Shown piece after piece: positions 51,418 to 59,877 of a stretch of 64,000 nucleotides of DNA. The notes under the pieces are model-generated. The model did not search any database and was not told the DNA's origin. It was given only the letters and a program-made list of their open reading frames with translations. Numbering within the stretch: position 1 is the first letter of the stretch; each line of letters starts with the position of its first letter. The DNA comes from an uncultured Saprospiraceae bacterium (lineage in GTDB: Bacteria > Bacteroidota > Bacteroidia > Chitinophagales > Saprospiraceae), in the NCBI GenBank assembly GCA_937926205.1, contig CALEYL010000049.1, positions 6,565 through 70,564 of the forward strand, given 5' to 3'. Both the position numbers and the translations under genes were made by a program.

Positions 51418-52977
51418 CTATTGCCCTAAAAACCGTCCTACCGCCCGCGCCACATTCTGCCCGTCCATCGCTGCCGAAATGATCCCGCCGGCATAGCCAG
51501 CGCCTTCTCCGCAAGGGAAAAGGCCGCTTGCATCCTGGTGCATCAGGGTATTGGCATCCCGGGGTATGCGAACGGGGGAACTGGTACGGGTTTCCGCGCC
51601 GATTACATTGGCGTCATTGGTAAAGTAGCCGCGCATCTGTTTGCCAAATTGTTGCACGCCCTGTCGCAGGCGTTCAGCAATGCCGGTTGGAAGCAACCGG
51701 TGCAACTCAACAGAAAGGAGCCCGGGAATGTAAGAAGTGTCGTGCAAATCGGGGGAAAGGCGGCCCGCTACAAAATCAGGGAGGCGTTGGGCAGGAGCGC
51801 GCTGGCTGCCGTCGCCGGCTGCAAACATGGTTTGCTCTACCTGGCGTTGAAATTCCAGCCCTGCAAACACACCGTATTGCCGGAAGTCGGCGAGGTCTTC
51901 CAGTTCAACAGCAACCACAGTTCCGGAATTGGCAAAAGGGGAATCGCGCCGTGACATGGACATGCCGTTCACCACAATTTCACCCGGGGCAGTAGCTGCC
52001 GGTACGACGAGGCCACCCGGGCACATGCAAAAAGAAAAAACGCCACGGCCGTTCACCTGGCAGGCCAGGCGGTAGCTGGAGGCCGGCAGGTTCGGGTCGC
52101 GTTCGGGCTGCCGGTACTGGATGCTGTCGATAAGCGGCTGGGGGTGCTCAATGCGCACGCCCAGCGCAAATGGCTTGGCTTCGATGCGGATGCCCCGGCG
52201 GTCGAGCAGGTAATAAATATCGCGTGCAGAATGGCCGGTAGCCAAGACGACCGCGTCGGCAAAGTACTCCGCCTGGTTGTTTACAACGATGCCTTTGATG
52301 GTGCCTTCATGCAGGATCAGGTCGGTGACTTGGCTGTCGAAATGCACTTCACCGCCGTAGTGCAGGATGGTTTCGCGAATGTTGGCTACAACGCCCGGCA
52401 GTTTGTTGGAGCCGATATGGGGGTGCGCATCCACAAGGATATCGCTTTGAGCGCCGTGTTCCACCAGCAGGCGGAGGGCTTTGTAGATGTCGCCGCGTTT
52501 GTGCGAACGGGTGTAGAGTTTGCCGTCGGAATAAGTGCCGGCACCGCCTTCGCCGAAGCAGTAATTGGAGTTGGGGTTCACTTTGCCGAATTGCTGGATG
52601 TCGCGCAGGTCGCGGCGGCGGGTGCGCACGTCGGTACCCCGGTCAAAAAGGACGGGTTTCAGACCCAGCTCAATCAATTCCAGCGCTGCAAAATAGCCAG
52701 CAGGTCCGGCGCCGACAATGATCACCGGACGGGCATCTGACACCGGCTTTAGCTGATCAAGCAGGGCGGGTTCAGGCTTAGGCGTTTCACCAGAATAAAC
52801 CGCAACGCGCAGCAGGAAAAACGGCTGCGACCCGCGTGCGTCTATCGAGCGGCGCAGCACGCGAACCTCGCTGATCTGTTCTTCGCTCAGGCGGCAAATT
52901 TTTGCCGCTTTGCGCCGGAGCAGCAGCGCATCATTTACTTCTGCAGGCAGCAGTTTTAATTCAATTTCCCGAACCAT
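51418..52977 (-). CDS. FAD-dependent dehydrogenase (COG2509-type)
   Basis: 519 residues. An N-terminal ~80-residue alpha/beta module (VREIELKLLPAEVNDALLL) precedes the FAD Rossmann motif VIIVGAGPAGYFAALELIE. The family features FGEGGAGTYSDGKLYTRSHK, YYLLDRRGIRIEAKPFALGV, CMCPGG and, near the end, CGEGAGYAGGIISAAMDG are all present. The reaction is unknown; these proteins are conserved uncharacterised flavoproteins. It overlaps the preceding gene by 17 bases. Confidence 0.9.
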   Translation of the reverse strand: MVREIELKLLPAEVNDALLLRRKAAKICRLSEEQISEVRVLRRSIDARGSQPFFLLRVAVYSGETPKPEPALLDQLKPVSDARPVIIVGAGPAGYFAALELIELGLKPVLFDRGTDVRTRRRDLRDIQQFGKVNPNSNYCFGEGGAGTYSDGKLYTRSHKRGDIYKALRLLVEHGAQSDILVDAHPHIGSNKLPGVVANIRETILHYGGEVHFDSQVTDLILHEGTIKGIVVNNQAEYFADAVVLATGHSARDIYYLLDRRGIRIEAKPFALGVRIEHPQPLIDSIQYRQPERDPNLPASSYRLACQVNGRGVFSFCMCPGGLVVPAATAPGEIVVNGMSMSRRDSPFANSGTVVAVELEDLADFRQYGVFAGLEFQRQVEQTMFAAGDGSQRAPAQRLPDFVAGRLSPDLHDTSYIPGLLSVELHRLLPTGIAERLRQGVQQFGKQMRGYFTNDANVIGAETRTSSPVRIPRDANTLMHQDASGLFPCGEGAGYAGGIISAAMDGQNVARAVGRFLGQ

Positions 52978-53431
52978 TTTCTGCTTTTTGCCCGGACTTT
53001 TCCACTTCGACAGGCGCAGTTCTGCGCTTCCAGCGCTTTTCGCCGTCAGGATCGAAACGATCTGGCAGGAAAACCCGCATTTCTACCGTTTCAAAACATT
53101 CTCCGTGAGGTGTTTTGATCGGGGTCCGCTTTTTATCTTTTGATATGAGTTTAAAGACTTCTCCTTCGCGAAGGGTATCTATTTCGTAGCGTTTTTCTTT
53201 TTCAATGAAGTGTTTCAACAAGCCGTCGCTGGCCTGATAGAGTTTCACTGTCATTTCAATGAGGATGTTGTCGCCTGCCCAGGGTTCCACCAGATAGTCG
53301 CCGTAGAGGTCGAGGACAATGACCTGTGCACTGTCTACCTCGAAGGGGCGGTGGAGTACTTTCTGTAGTTGCGCGTGTAAAGGAAGGCTGCCCAAAAGTG
53401 CAGCGAAAAAAATCAGGATCGTTTTAGTCAT
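52961..53431 (-). CDS. Hypothetical secreted protein (paralogue of the 53701 gene)
   Basis: 156 residues from the ATG at 53431, which gives a clean signal peptide (ILIFFAALLGSLPLHAQ); longer upstream starts would spoil it. The mature part reads QKVLHRPFEVDSAQVIVLDL and continues with LIEMTVKLYQASDGLLKHFI. The next protein upstream has the same pattern (EKVLVKSFNLQGSQAVVLEM; VQMTITLSNGTESMLKSLI). Both resemble DUF4097-like adhesin beta sheets. The C-terminus is charged and overlaps the next gene by 17 bases. Function unknown. Confidence 0.7.
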   Translation of the reverse strand: MTKTILIFFAALLGSLPLHAQLQKVLHRPFEVDSAQVIVLDLYGDYLVEPWAGDNILIEMTVKLYQASDGLLKHFIEKEKRYEIDTLREGEVFKLISKDKKRTPIKTPHGECFETVEMRVFLPDRFDPDGEKRWKRRTAPVEVEKSGQKAENGSGN

Positions 53432-53637
53432 GAGTTTGATATGCTCTAGAGATAATGAGATAGATAAGTTAGACGGCAATTTTGCATAAATGGTACAATT
53501 TGGCTCATACAGGCTGCAAATATCGCTTTCCGGGATTAATAACGAAAAAGAGCCGCTGCATTTTATGAAGGCCGGCGGATTTGTAAGTGACAAATAATGT
53601 CAGAAAGGCTTTTACAGGATTCAGAAGCCGGCTAAAA

Positions 53638-53675
53638 AAACAGGAGACATCCGAATTTCGAATGCCTCCTGTTTT
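53638..53675 (-). terminator. Terminator hairpin after the 53701 gene
   Basis: AAAACAGGAGACAT pairs with ATGCCTCCTGTTTT around CCGAATTTCGA, with one mismatch. An A-tract on the left reads as a U-tract in minus-strand transcripts, as for a rho-independent terminator. It lies 26 bases past the stop at 53701. Confidence 0.7.
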
Positions 53676-53700
53676 ATGCTTAAATTTCTTGATTGAACAA

Positions 53701-54141
53701 TTACATCGAGGAAACTGTAGCTGCCGACTGTACGCCGGTCGTTCCGATTAGCTCGATCTGAACGCTTTCAGGCCCGTAGACCATGATGGAAACGCGTTCT
53801 TCCAGGGTTTTACCCCCGATTTTTACTTCTCTTGCAAGAGCGGGTGCGAAAACTTTAAACTGACCGTCAACCAATTCTGATTTCAGGTTGTAGCGGCCGG
53901 TCTCGATCAGCGACTTGAGCATGGATTCAGTCCCGTTGCTCAGGGTAATGGTCATCTGTACACGCAGTAAATCATTCTTCCACGTTTTCACTTCAGTAGG
54001 TGCATCCATTTCCAGTACAACCGCCTGGCTGCCCTGCAGGTTAAAAGACTTTACCAGCACTTTCTCAACATCCTGAGCGATGCCATAGGATGTCGTAAAC
54101 AGCAGGAGGAAGAGCATTTTTGTCGAATTGCAGATAGTCAT
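53701..54141 (-). CDS. Hypothetical secreted protein (paralogue of the 52961 gene)
   Basis: 146 residues, signal peptide about 1-23 (MLFLLLFTTSYGIAQ). It consists of repeated strand segments (QAVVLEMDAPTEVKTWKNDL; KVFAPALAREVKIGGKTLEE). It shares layout and several motifs with the neighbouring 156-residue protein, so the pair arose by tandem duplication. No catalytic residues are evident. It has its own terminator. The 306-base gap 54142-54447 is AT-rich and divergent, and I see no certain promoter or gene in it. Confidence 0.68.
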   Translation of the reverse strand: MTICNSTKMLFLLLFTTSYGIAQDVEKVLVKSFNLQGSQAVVLEMDAPTEVKTWKNDLLRVQMTITLSNGTESMLKSLIETGRYNLKSELVDGQFKVFAPALAREVKIGGKTLEERVSIMVYGPESVQIELIGTTGVQSAATVSSM

Positions 54142-54447
54142 GTTGCCTCCTTTTTTAATGATTTCGGGTTAATTTACGATAATTGCATTCTAAAATCAAA
54201 CTTTTTGAGATGTTTTTCATTAGATTGCTTCAATTTGATAAAGTTTAATGGCAAAAAGTGCATAAACATTTTAATTTCCGGATGCTGCTTTCAATCCTGA
54301 AACAGACTTCATCCGGCTTTGTTTTCAGGAAATGGCTGCCTTTTTACCATACCCTTGCGAAATGCGCGTAAATTTATCGGGCGGGAAAAGCCGCTGATTC
54401 CGGAATCCCCAAAACCCGCTGTTTTTATCTTTTAAACAACATGATTT

Positions 54448-55029
54448 GTGGAAACCAAGTTCCTAGACCGCATCACCAAATCGCTTAATTCTGAAGCTCC
54501 TGTTGCGCATTCGATGGACGAAATGCTCGACAAGATCATCCCACTCATTCGCCCCTGGAGTGAAGACCTCAGGGAGTTGAGCAATTACCTTGGTCGCCAT
54601 TGGATCGAATTGCAGGACGATGAAACGTTTCATGAACTGGTCATGCATATTTTCAACGACGAAGGCGAGTACCTGAAATCTACCGACGGCGAGCTGAAAC
54701 TTGGGCGCTGGCGATACATGGGTAACAAACTGGCTTTCGGGCCCCGTGTGGCAGTTACAGACGACGAAACCGATGTGGAAGAAGGAGCGGGGCAGGTTTT
54801 TGAGCTGGCTTTTTTAGACAAAGACTTTTTTATTCTGCGTCGTTTCGGCAATCCGCGGAAATTTGAACGCCGCTATTTTGTTCTGGTCATCGAGCCGATA
54901 GCGCGCAAAGTAGAATGGCGCGAAGCCATGGAATTCCTTTACAACAAATACCGCAACAACAATAGTTTCTACATTACCATCACTTTTATTGTCATCCTCA
55001 TTGTGATGATCGTTTTGTTGCTGTCCTAA
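54448..55029 (+). CDS. Hypothetical tail-anchored membrane protein
   Basis: 193 residues from a GTG start; an in-frame TGA lies six bases upstream and no ATG occurs before residue ~23. The N-terminal ~160 residues are soluble and charged (RHWIELQDDETFHELVMHIF; KLGRWRYMGNKLAFGP; FELAFLDKDFFILRRFG). One hydrophobic helix closes the protein (FYITITFIVILIVMIVLLLS), so the domain should face the cytoplasm with a C-terminal anchor. Family not recognised. It is 16 bases upstream of the hydrolase-like gene at 55046. Confidence 0.7.
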   Translation: METKFLDRITKSLNSEAPVAHSMDEMLDKIIPLIRPWSEDLRELSNYLGRHWIELQDDETFHELVMHIFNDEGEYLKSTDGELKLGRWRYMGNKLAFGPRVAVTDDETDVEEGAGQVFELAFLDKDFFILRRFGNPRKFERRYFVLVIEPIARKVEWREAMEFLYNKYRNNNSFYITITFIVILIVMIVLLLS

Positions 55030-55045
55030 AACATTCAAACCCTTT

Positions 55046-56260
55046 ATGGATTCCCTTACCCAGCTTACACTTGGCGCCGCAGTAGGCGAAGCCGTACTCG
55101 GAAAAAAAGCGGGCAATCGCGCGATGGTTTGGGGAGCAATAGGCGGCACCATTCCCGATATGGATGTGTTTGCCAGTTTGGCAAGCGACGAAATGAGCGC
55201 ACTTGCTTTTCACAGGGCAATCACACACTCTTTGTTTTTTGCTGCTGTAACGCCAGTTTTGATGGGGTGGCTGGTACACAAAATGGAGGTTCAGTCGCCT
55301 TCCCGCTGGTGGAAATCGGCCGGACTGATCTGGCTGGCGATGTTTCTGCTAATTGGTGCAGGCAGCCTGCCCATGCCGTTTTCAGCTGCGGATGCCGGCG
55401 CAATCGGCTTTTCTGTGAGTACGGTCATCATGGTTTTTCCGGTGGTTATTTTCCTGATCCGGCAATTGCGCAAGCGACCTCAAGCTGCTCCGCCGATAAC
55501 CTGGAAATCGTGGAGTTGGCTATTTTTCTGGTCCATCGTTACGCATCCTTTGCTGGATACGTGTACGACTTATGGTACACAGCTCTTCCAGCCTTTTCAC
55601 GATTACCGCGCCGCCATTGACAACATTTCGGTTGTCGACCCGCTTTATACCATCCCTTTCCTGATTTTGTTGTTGCTGGCTTCCCGACGGCAGCAGGGCA
55701 GTGTTTGGCGACAACGGCTCAATTATCTGGGCATTGGCATCAGCAGTGCATACATGTTGTTTACTTTTTACAACAAATACCGCGTCAACGAAATTTTTGC
55801 GGCATCGCTGCAACGGGAAAACATTACTTACCAACGCTTAGCCGTATCGCCTACTATTTTCAACAACATCTTATGGCAAGGGCTGGCTGAGGGAGATACT
55901 GCTTTTTATCACGGCATGTATTCCATCCTCGACAAGGAACCACGCGTCCTTTCTTTTACTGTTATTCCGAAAGGGCACGAATTGCTCAAGCCCTACGAAA
56001 ATGACCGAACGGCAAACATCCTGAAGTGGTTTTCAAATGGTTATTACACGGTGTTGCCCCGGGCTGACGGCGCCTTACAGTTCAATGATCTGCGCTTTGG
56101 GGCCCTCGGCGAAACCTTTAAAAGCGAACAGGATTTTGTGTTTAAATTTATTTTGAAGGATTCCGGAGACGGCCATCTCGAAGGTACGCAAAACCGGGAA
56201 ACGCCGCCGGATACCGGAGCGGCGTTTCAAAGGCTTTGGGAACGAATCAAAGGCATTTGA
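55046..56260 (+). CDS. YdjM-type membrane-bound metal-dependent hydrolase
   Basis: 404 residues. The family start MDSLTQLTLGAAVGEAVLG is exact, followed by GGTIPDMDV (D38, D40) and FHRAITHSLFF (H56, H61), then THPLLDTCTTYGTQLF further on. These His/Asp residues form the presumed metal site. Five to six transmembrane segments lie between about 60 and 260, and a C-terminal soluble domain (about 265-404) follows. The group (COG1988) has no proven substrate. It forms a two-gene unit with the tail-anchored protein upstream. Confidence 0.88.
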   Translation: MDSLTQLTLGAAVGEAVLGKKAGNRAMVWGAIGGTIPDMDVFASLASDEMSALAFHRAITHSLFFAAVTPVLMGWLVHKMEVQSPSRWWKSAGLIWLAMFLLIGAGSLPMPFSAADAGAIGFSVSTVIMVFPVVIFLIRQLRKRPQAAPPITWKSWSWLFFWSIVTHPLLDTCTTYGTQLFQPFHDYRAAIDNISVVDPLYTIPFLILLLLASRRQQGSVWRQRLNYLGIGISSAYMLFTFYNKYRVNEIFAASLQRENITYQRLAVSPTIFNNILWQGLAEGDTAFYHGMYSILDKEPRVLSFTVIPKGHELLKPYENDRTANILKWFSNGYYTVLPRADGALQFNDLRFGALGETFKSEQDFVFKFILKDSGDGHLEGTQNRETPPDTGAAFQRLWERIKGI

Positions 56261-56272
56261 AGCTTTGGAACA

Positions 56273-57312
56273 TCAATCTGCTTTAATTACCTTCTTCAGC
56301 GTAATTTGTTGTTGTGCATTCCGGATTTTGATGACATAAAGTCCGGCCGGAAGACCTGAAAGGCTTGCCTCTGCGCGGTTGCCGCTAACGATTGTTGCCG
56401 GTAAAACAGCGCTGCCTGTTAGATTGAAAACCTGAAATTCCCAGGGGGCAGTATTTTCCTGTCCGATGTATTCGATTTGTATGGCATCGCGGGCTGGTTG
56501 CGGAAAAACCTGAATGCGGGCTGCCAATGTCCTGCTTTCCTGCGAAGTCGTTGTAGCAGGGCTGAAACGGTAGACCTGCCCTTCAGCAGGGTTGCCATTC
56601 AAAATATTGGCAATCAAGTCGTTGATTTCTTCGGGCGTATTGATTTGTGAAATTTCCGGAGCCTCCGGCATGCCACTGAGAAAAAACAGGGTGCCAAAGT
56701 CAACAGGTTCTTCCTGAAAAAAATCAAACATGCCTACCACCGGTCCGTTGATAAACTCGTGGACCAATGAATTGTCTTCAATTGCGGTTGGGCCATAGTG
56801 GTATTCAATGTTATTGGAGCCTTCAAAAAGCCATAGTTGTAGGTTGATGAAGTCGTTGCTCTGTCCCGTTTCATTCAACTCATTGTAAAACCCGGCATTT
56901 TGCCATTCTATTTTCAGAATACGGCTTCCGGGTTCGCCTTCCGTCAGGTAAACGATGTTCGAATGGGATTCCTCTTCAATATAACCCCTGTCAATCAGGT
57001 CTGAATCGGTAACGAACAAGAGCGGTGTTGGCTCGCTGCTTCCCACCAGAACCGGCGCAAGACCAGCGCCCAGACCGGCTGCCAGATCCATGCCGCTTAC
57101 AGCATGACCAAAAACCTCAAAATTAAAATCGATTGGGATGATTGCTTCCGGGTCATCCCATACCATGTTGTTGGTAACGGAAGTGGCATTTTTTAAAGAA
57201 ACGTACGCTGCGCTGTCGGTGCTGAAGGTGTAGAAAAAATCCTGAGCCTGCAGGGGCAACTAAAGCAGCCAAGGATCATAAACGTTAATGCACGGATTGT
57301 AAGTTTTTCCAT
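56273..57312 (-). pseudogene. T9SS sorting-domain surface protein, frameshifted in the signal peptide
   Basis: The main frame (56273-57259) lacks an ATG: it opens with TTG directly after a stop and begins at the end of a signal peptide (PLQAQDFFYTFSTD). An ATG at 57312 in another frame encodes the missing part, EKLTIRALTFMILGCF. Adding one base (AGTTTG for AGTTG near 57260) would join them as CFSLPLQAQ. So there is a one-base deletion, or a sequencing error, in the signal-peptide region. The C-terminal ~80 residues are a T9SS sorting domain (RIQVFPQPARDAIQIEYI, GLPAGLYVIKIRNAQQQ). No function is recognised for the beta-rich middle. Confidence 0.75.
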
Positions 57313-57441
57313 TTTATCAGATATTTGATGAAGAAGAGCGCGCAACCAAAGGTTGGCCTGATAAATCTACTTCGGGAAAGAACGATTTGGAGCGTACAAT
57401 CGCGGCTTTAACGTTTTTTTCAGAATTTGGGCATCTGCTAT

Positions 57442-58374
57442 TTATTCAGATTTCAGATATTCATTCACATCTTTGTAATGAATCTCCGGGGAAGACATGG
57501 CGGCTTGTTTGATGATGGGGATATGTCCGGAGCCAATGAGCAGAAAAACCCGATCGTTTTTGTTTTCAATCAATTGCAGCACATTGGCCAAAATGCGCAG
57601 GTTGCGGTTGTACCAGCCGCTGAGGTTGTCCGGCCCGGGGTATTCACCCTCGGCAGCGTATTTAAAAGAACCGATCAGGTAATGGCCGTGACCAATTTGC
57701 AGGCGTTCCGGAGAATTGATGTAAGCCAGCTGTTCGCGAAGGGTCCGTACGGTTTTCAGCGAATCATCGGTCTCATATAATTTTTGGTAAAGGGCATTAT
57801 AGGTCGTATCGGCATATTTTTGAAGCTGGTGTTTTTGAGCAAATGCCTCCGATTCCGGTACATCCTCGAACCACCTCGCGTCTGTATCCACACAATAGAG
57901 TTTTTTATGCCCCAGTTTTTTACCCAGTCGGAAAGCAACCTGGAAGATTTCATTTTGTCCCAGCTGATAATTCCCGGCTAAATATTCCCCGTACAGGGAG
58001 TCTACGAAAGGCTGATCCTTTTCTTTTTTCCACTCGATGGCAATTTTTGTGGGTTTGAATTTCGCCAGGCGATTGACCAGGTCTTCTACTTCTTTCTGGC
58101 GTTTTTCCGTAAGGATTTCTACCGAAAATCTGGGTTTATAGCCGTCCTTTCCGGCATCTTTGAAATGAAAAGTCCCCAACGCCATCAGTTGCGGTTTTTC
58201 TCCCTGTCTCAAGGCTTCCCAGGGTAGCGATGCAACAGAAGGTCTTGCAGGAGTCTGCGCCGAAAGGGTAGGGGCTTTTTGTGCCATTGCCGTGTTCGCA
58301 AAAAGCAACCCAATCAGGCAAACGGCAGGGAAACAATACTGGCTCATCTTACAAGGGGATAGAAACAATTTCAT
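57442..58374 (-). CDS. DUF5694 domain-containing secreted protein
   Basis: 310 residues. The signal peptide ends near residue 32 (LIGLLFANTAMAQ); the start may be the second Met (MSQYCFPAV). The family pattern is clear: MALGTFHFKDAGKDGYKPRF, KPTKIAIEWKKEKD, LYCVDTDARWFEDVPESE, and FLLIGSGHIPIIKQ near the end. These resemble the TraB/ChaN-like fold with conserved His and Glu residues, which suggests a hydrolase. Function not established. Confidence 0.85.
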   Translation of the reverse strand: MKLFLSPCKMSQYCFPAVCLIGLLFANTAMAQKAPTLSAQTPARPSVASLPWEALRQGEKPQLMALGTFHFKDAGKDGYKPRFSVEILTEKRQKEVEDLVNRLAKFKPTKIAIEWKKEKDQPFVDSLYGEYLAGNYQLGQNEIFQVAFRLGKKLGHKKLYCVDTDARWFEDVPESEAFAQKHQLQKYADTTYNALYQKLYETDDSLKTVRTLREQLAYINSPERLQIGHGHYLIGSFKYAAEGEYPGPDNLSGWYNRNLRILANVLQLIENKNDRVFLLIGSGHIPIIKQAAMSSPEIHYKDVNEYLKSE

Positions 58375-58435
58375 ATTAAGAATATTTAGGATGGAATACT
58401 GCCCGGAAAACGGGGAAAGGCAGCATCAATTGTGA

Positions 58436-59836
58436 TTACTCTTCCAGGTATTTTATGGCTTCGGTGATCCAGTCTTTCTCCAGTGGCAAATAGACATCCG
58501 GTTTAATGCCCCGATGCTCAATTCCCTGCCCCATATCGATGCGGCGACTTCTTGTTGTTGGATAAGCCAAAATCAGGGGCGTATCGGGGAAAGATACTGT
58601 TCTTACATTGGCATAATCGAGGACACCCTTGGTATTTTGTCCGATGAGAACGACTTTTTTACTTTGTTTGGCAGTTAACAAAAATTGTTCTGTTGAACTG
58701 GCACAACGGCTGTCTATCAGCACCGCTACTTTTTTAGGGAAAGATTCGATCTTTTCCAGGGTTGTGGTGTCATCGGGCACTATATTGACGAGCATGCCGG
58801 GGTGTAATTTCATTTGGGCTGTCATTTCCAAAATGGCATTTTTTGTGGATTCCGGCAATTCGGGCTCGTTCAACAAATCCAGCCAGGCTTTGATGTTGTC
58901 GTCAGAGGCAATGACATCTACGCCGATGTTGTAGACCGGGTTGGTGTAAATATAAGGCAAAATGGGGGCATAAGCAAAATCAACGCCACCTTCGTTGCTT
59001 CTTAAATCGAGAATCAAATTTGGCGTGGATTTTAAAACAGGCTCATACATTTTAAAAACAGAATCGATGGCATCGGCATTCCAGTGATCAAAGGACCCGA
59101 TCTGAATATAGCATGTTTTTTCCGTGATTTTTTTTGATTGAATTGGTGCAATAGCTGGGGGTCTGTTGTTGGCAAAATCAAAACCCTGCTTTATCCATGC
59201 TCCCTGATTCAGCGTATTCCCATCAAACCAATAATCAGCTGCGTGCCCGCTGTGGTCTTTGTAATAAGCGTAACCAATGAATTTATTTTTTGACCATTCT
59301 TTTAACTCCAGTTTTACTTGTCCCGGTTTCCACAAAGGGGTTTTTGAATGGAGAATAACCCCCGCGAAATCTCTGTAAATCGATTTGTTTTTGATGATGG
59401 CTATTTTATAAGCAGAATCAGCGGTGTAATAAATGCCTTCGATTCCTGTTGATTGATTAAGCCGCTGTAGTTGCTTTTCATCAAGCTGTATGGTCTCGGT
59501 TTCCTTTATTAACCTTTCCAATGCCATGGAGTCCTTTGTTGCCGGCGCATTGGATTCCGTAAGCCGGATGTGCCCGTCTTGAAAAAAGGACAGCCATTCC
59601 TTTAGAAGCCCCTGGCAATAATGCAATTTATTGGTCTTTTGGGCCTTCTTTAGGAGCTTATTCGTAAGGGCGTCAAATTCCTTTTTGTTATCCGGTTGCA
59701 CTTTGTCTTTGTAACCGGAATAATTGTTTTCCATTTGGTTTTTCAGGAATAAAAATTCCCTTGCACAGTCACAAGTTTGGGCAAAAGATTTTTGCGCCAG
59801 CGCCAGCAAAATAAGCATGAGACAGTATCGGATCAT
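58436..59836 (-). CDS. S41-family (tail-specific/CtpA-like) serine peptidase
   Basis: 466 residues with a signal peptide (about 1-19). A helical N-terminal domain (about 20-150) precedes a core with NLILDLRSNEGGVDFAYAPI and VAVLIDSRCASSTEQFLLTA, where S381 is the likely nucleophile. GQNTKGVLDYANVRTVSFP and IEHRGIKPDVYLPL follow, as in S41 peptidases. No PDZ domain is obvious. Periplasmic or surface-exposed protease; substrate unknown. Confidence 0.88.
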   Translation of the reverse strand: MIRYCLMLILLALAQKSFAQTCDCAREFLFLKNQMENNYSGYKDKVQPDNKKEFDALTNKLLKKAQKTNKLHYCQGLLKEWLSFFQDGHIRLTESNAPATKDSMALERLIKETETIQLDEKQLQRLNQSTGIEGIYYTADSAYKIAIIKNKSIYRDFAGVILHSKTPLWKPGQVKLELKEWSKNKFIGYAYYKDHSGHAADYWFDGNTLNQGAWIKQGFDFANNRPPAIAPIQSKKITEKTCYIQIGSFDHWNADAIDSVFKMYEPVLKSTPNLILDLRSNEGGVDFAYAPILPYIYTNPVYNIGVDVIASDDNIKAWLDLLNEPELPESTKNAILEMTAQMKLHPGMLVNIVPDDTTTLEKIESFPKKVAVLIDSRCASSTEQFLLTAKQSKKVVLIGQNTKGVLDYANVRTVSFPDTPLILAYPTTRSRRIDMGQGIEHRGIKPDVYLPLEKDWITEAIKYLEE

Positions 59837-59877
59837 TAACTGTGGTTATTTTTTACTTTACACCTGCCCAAATCTAA

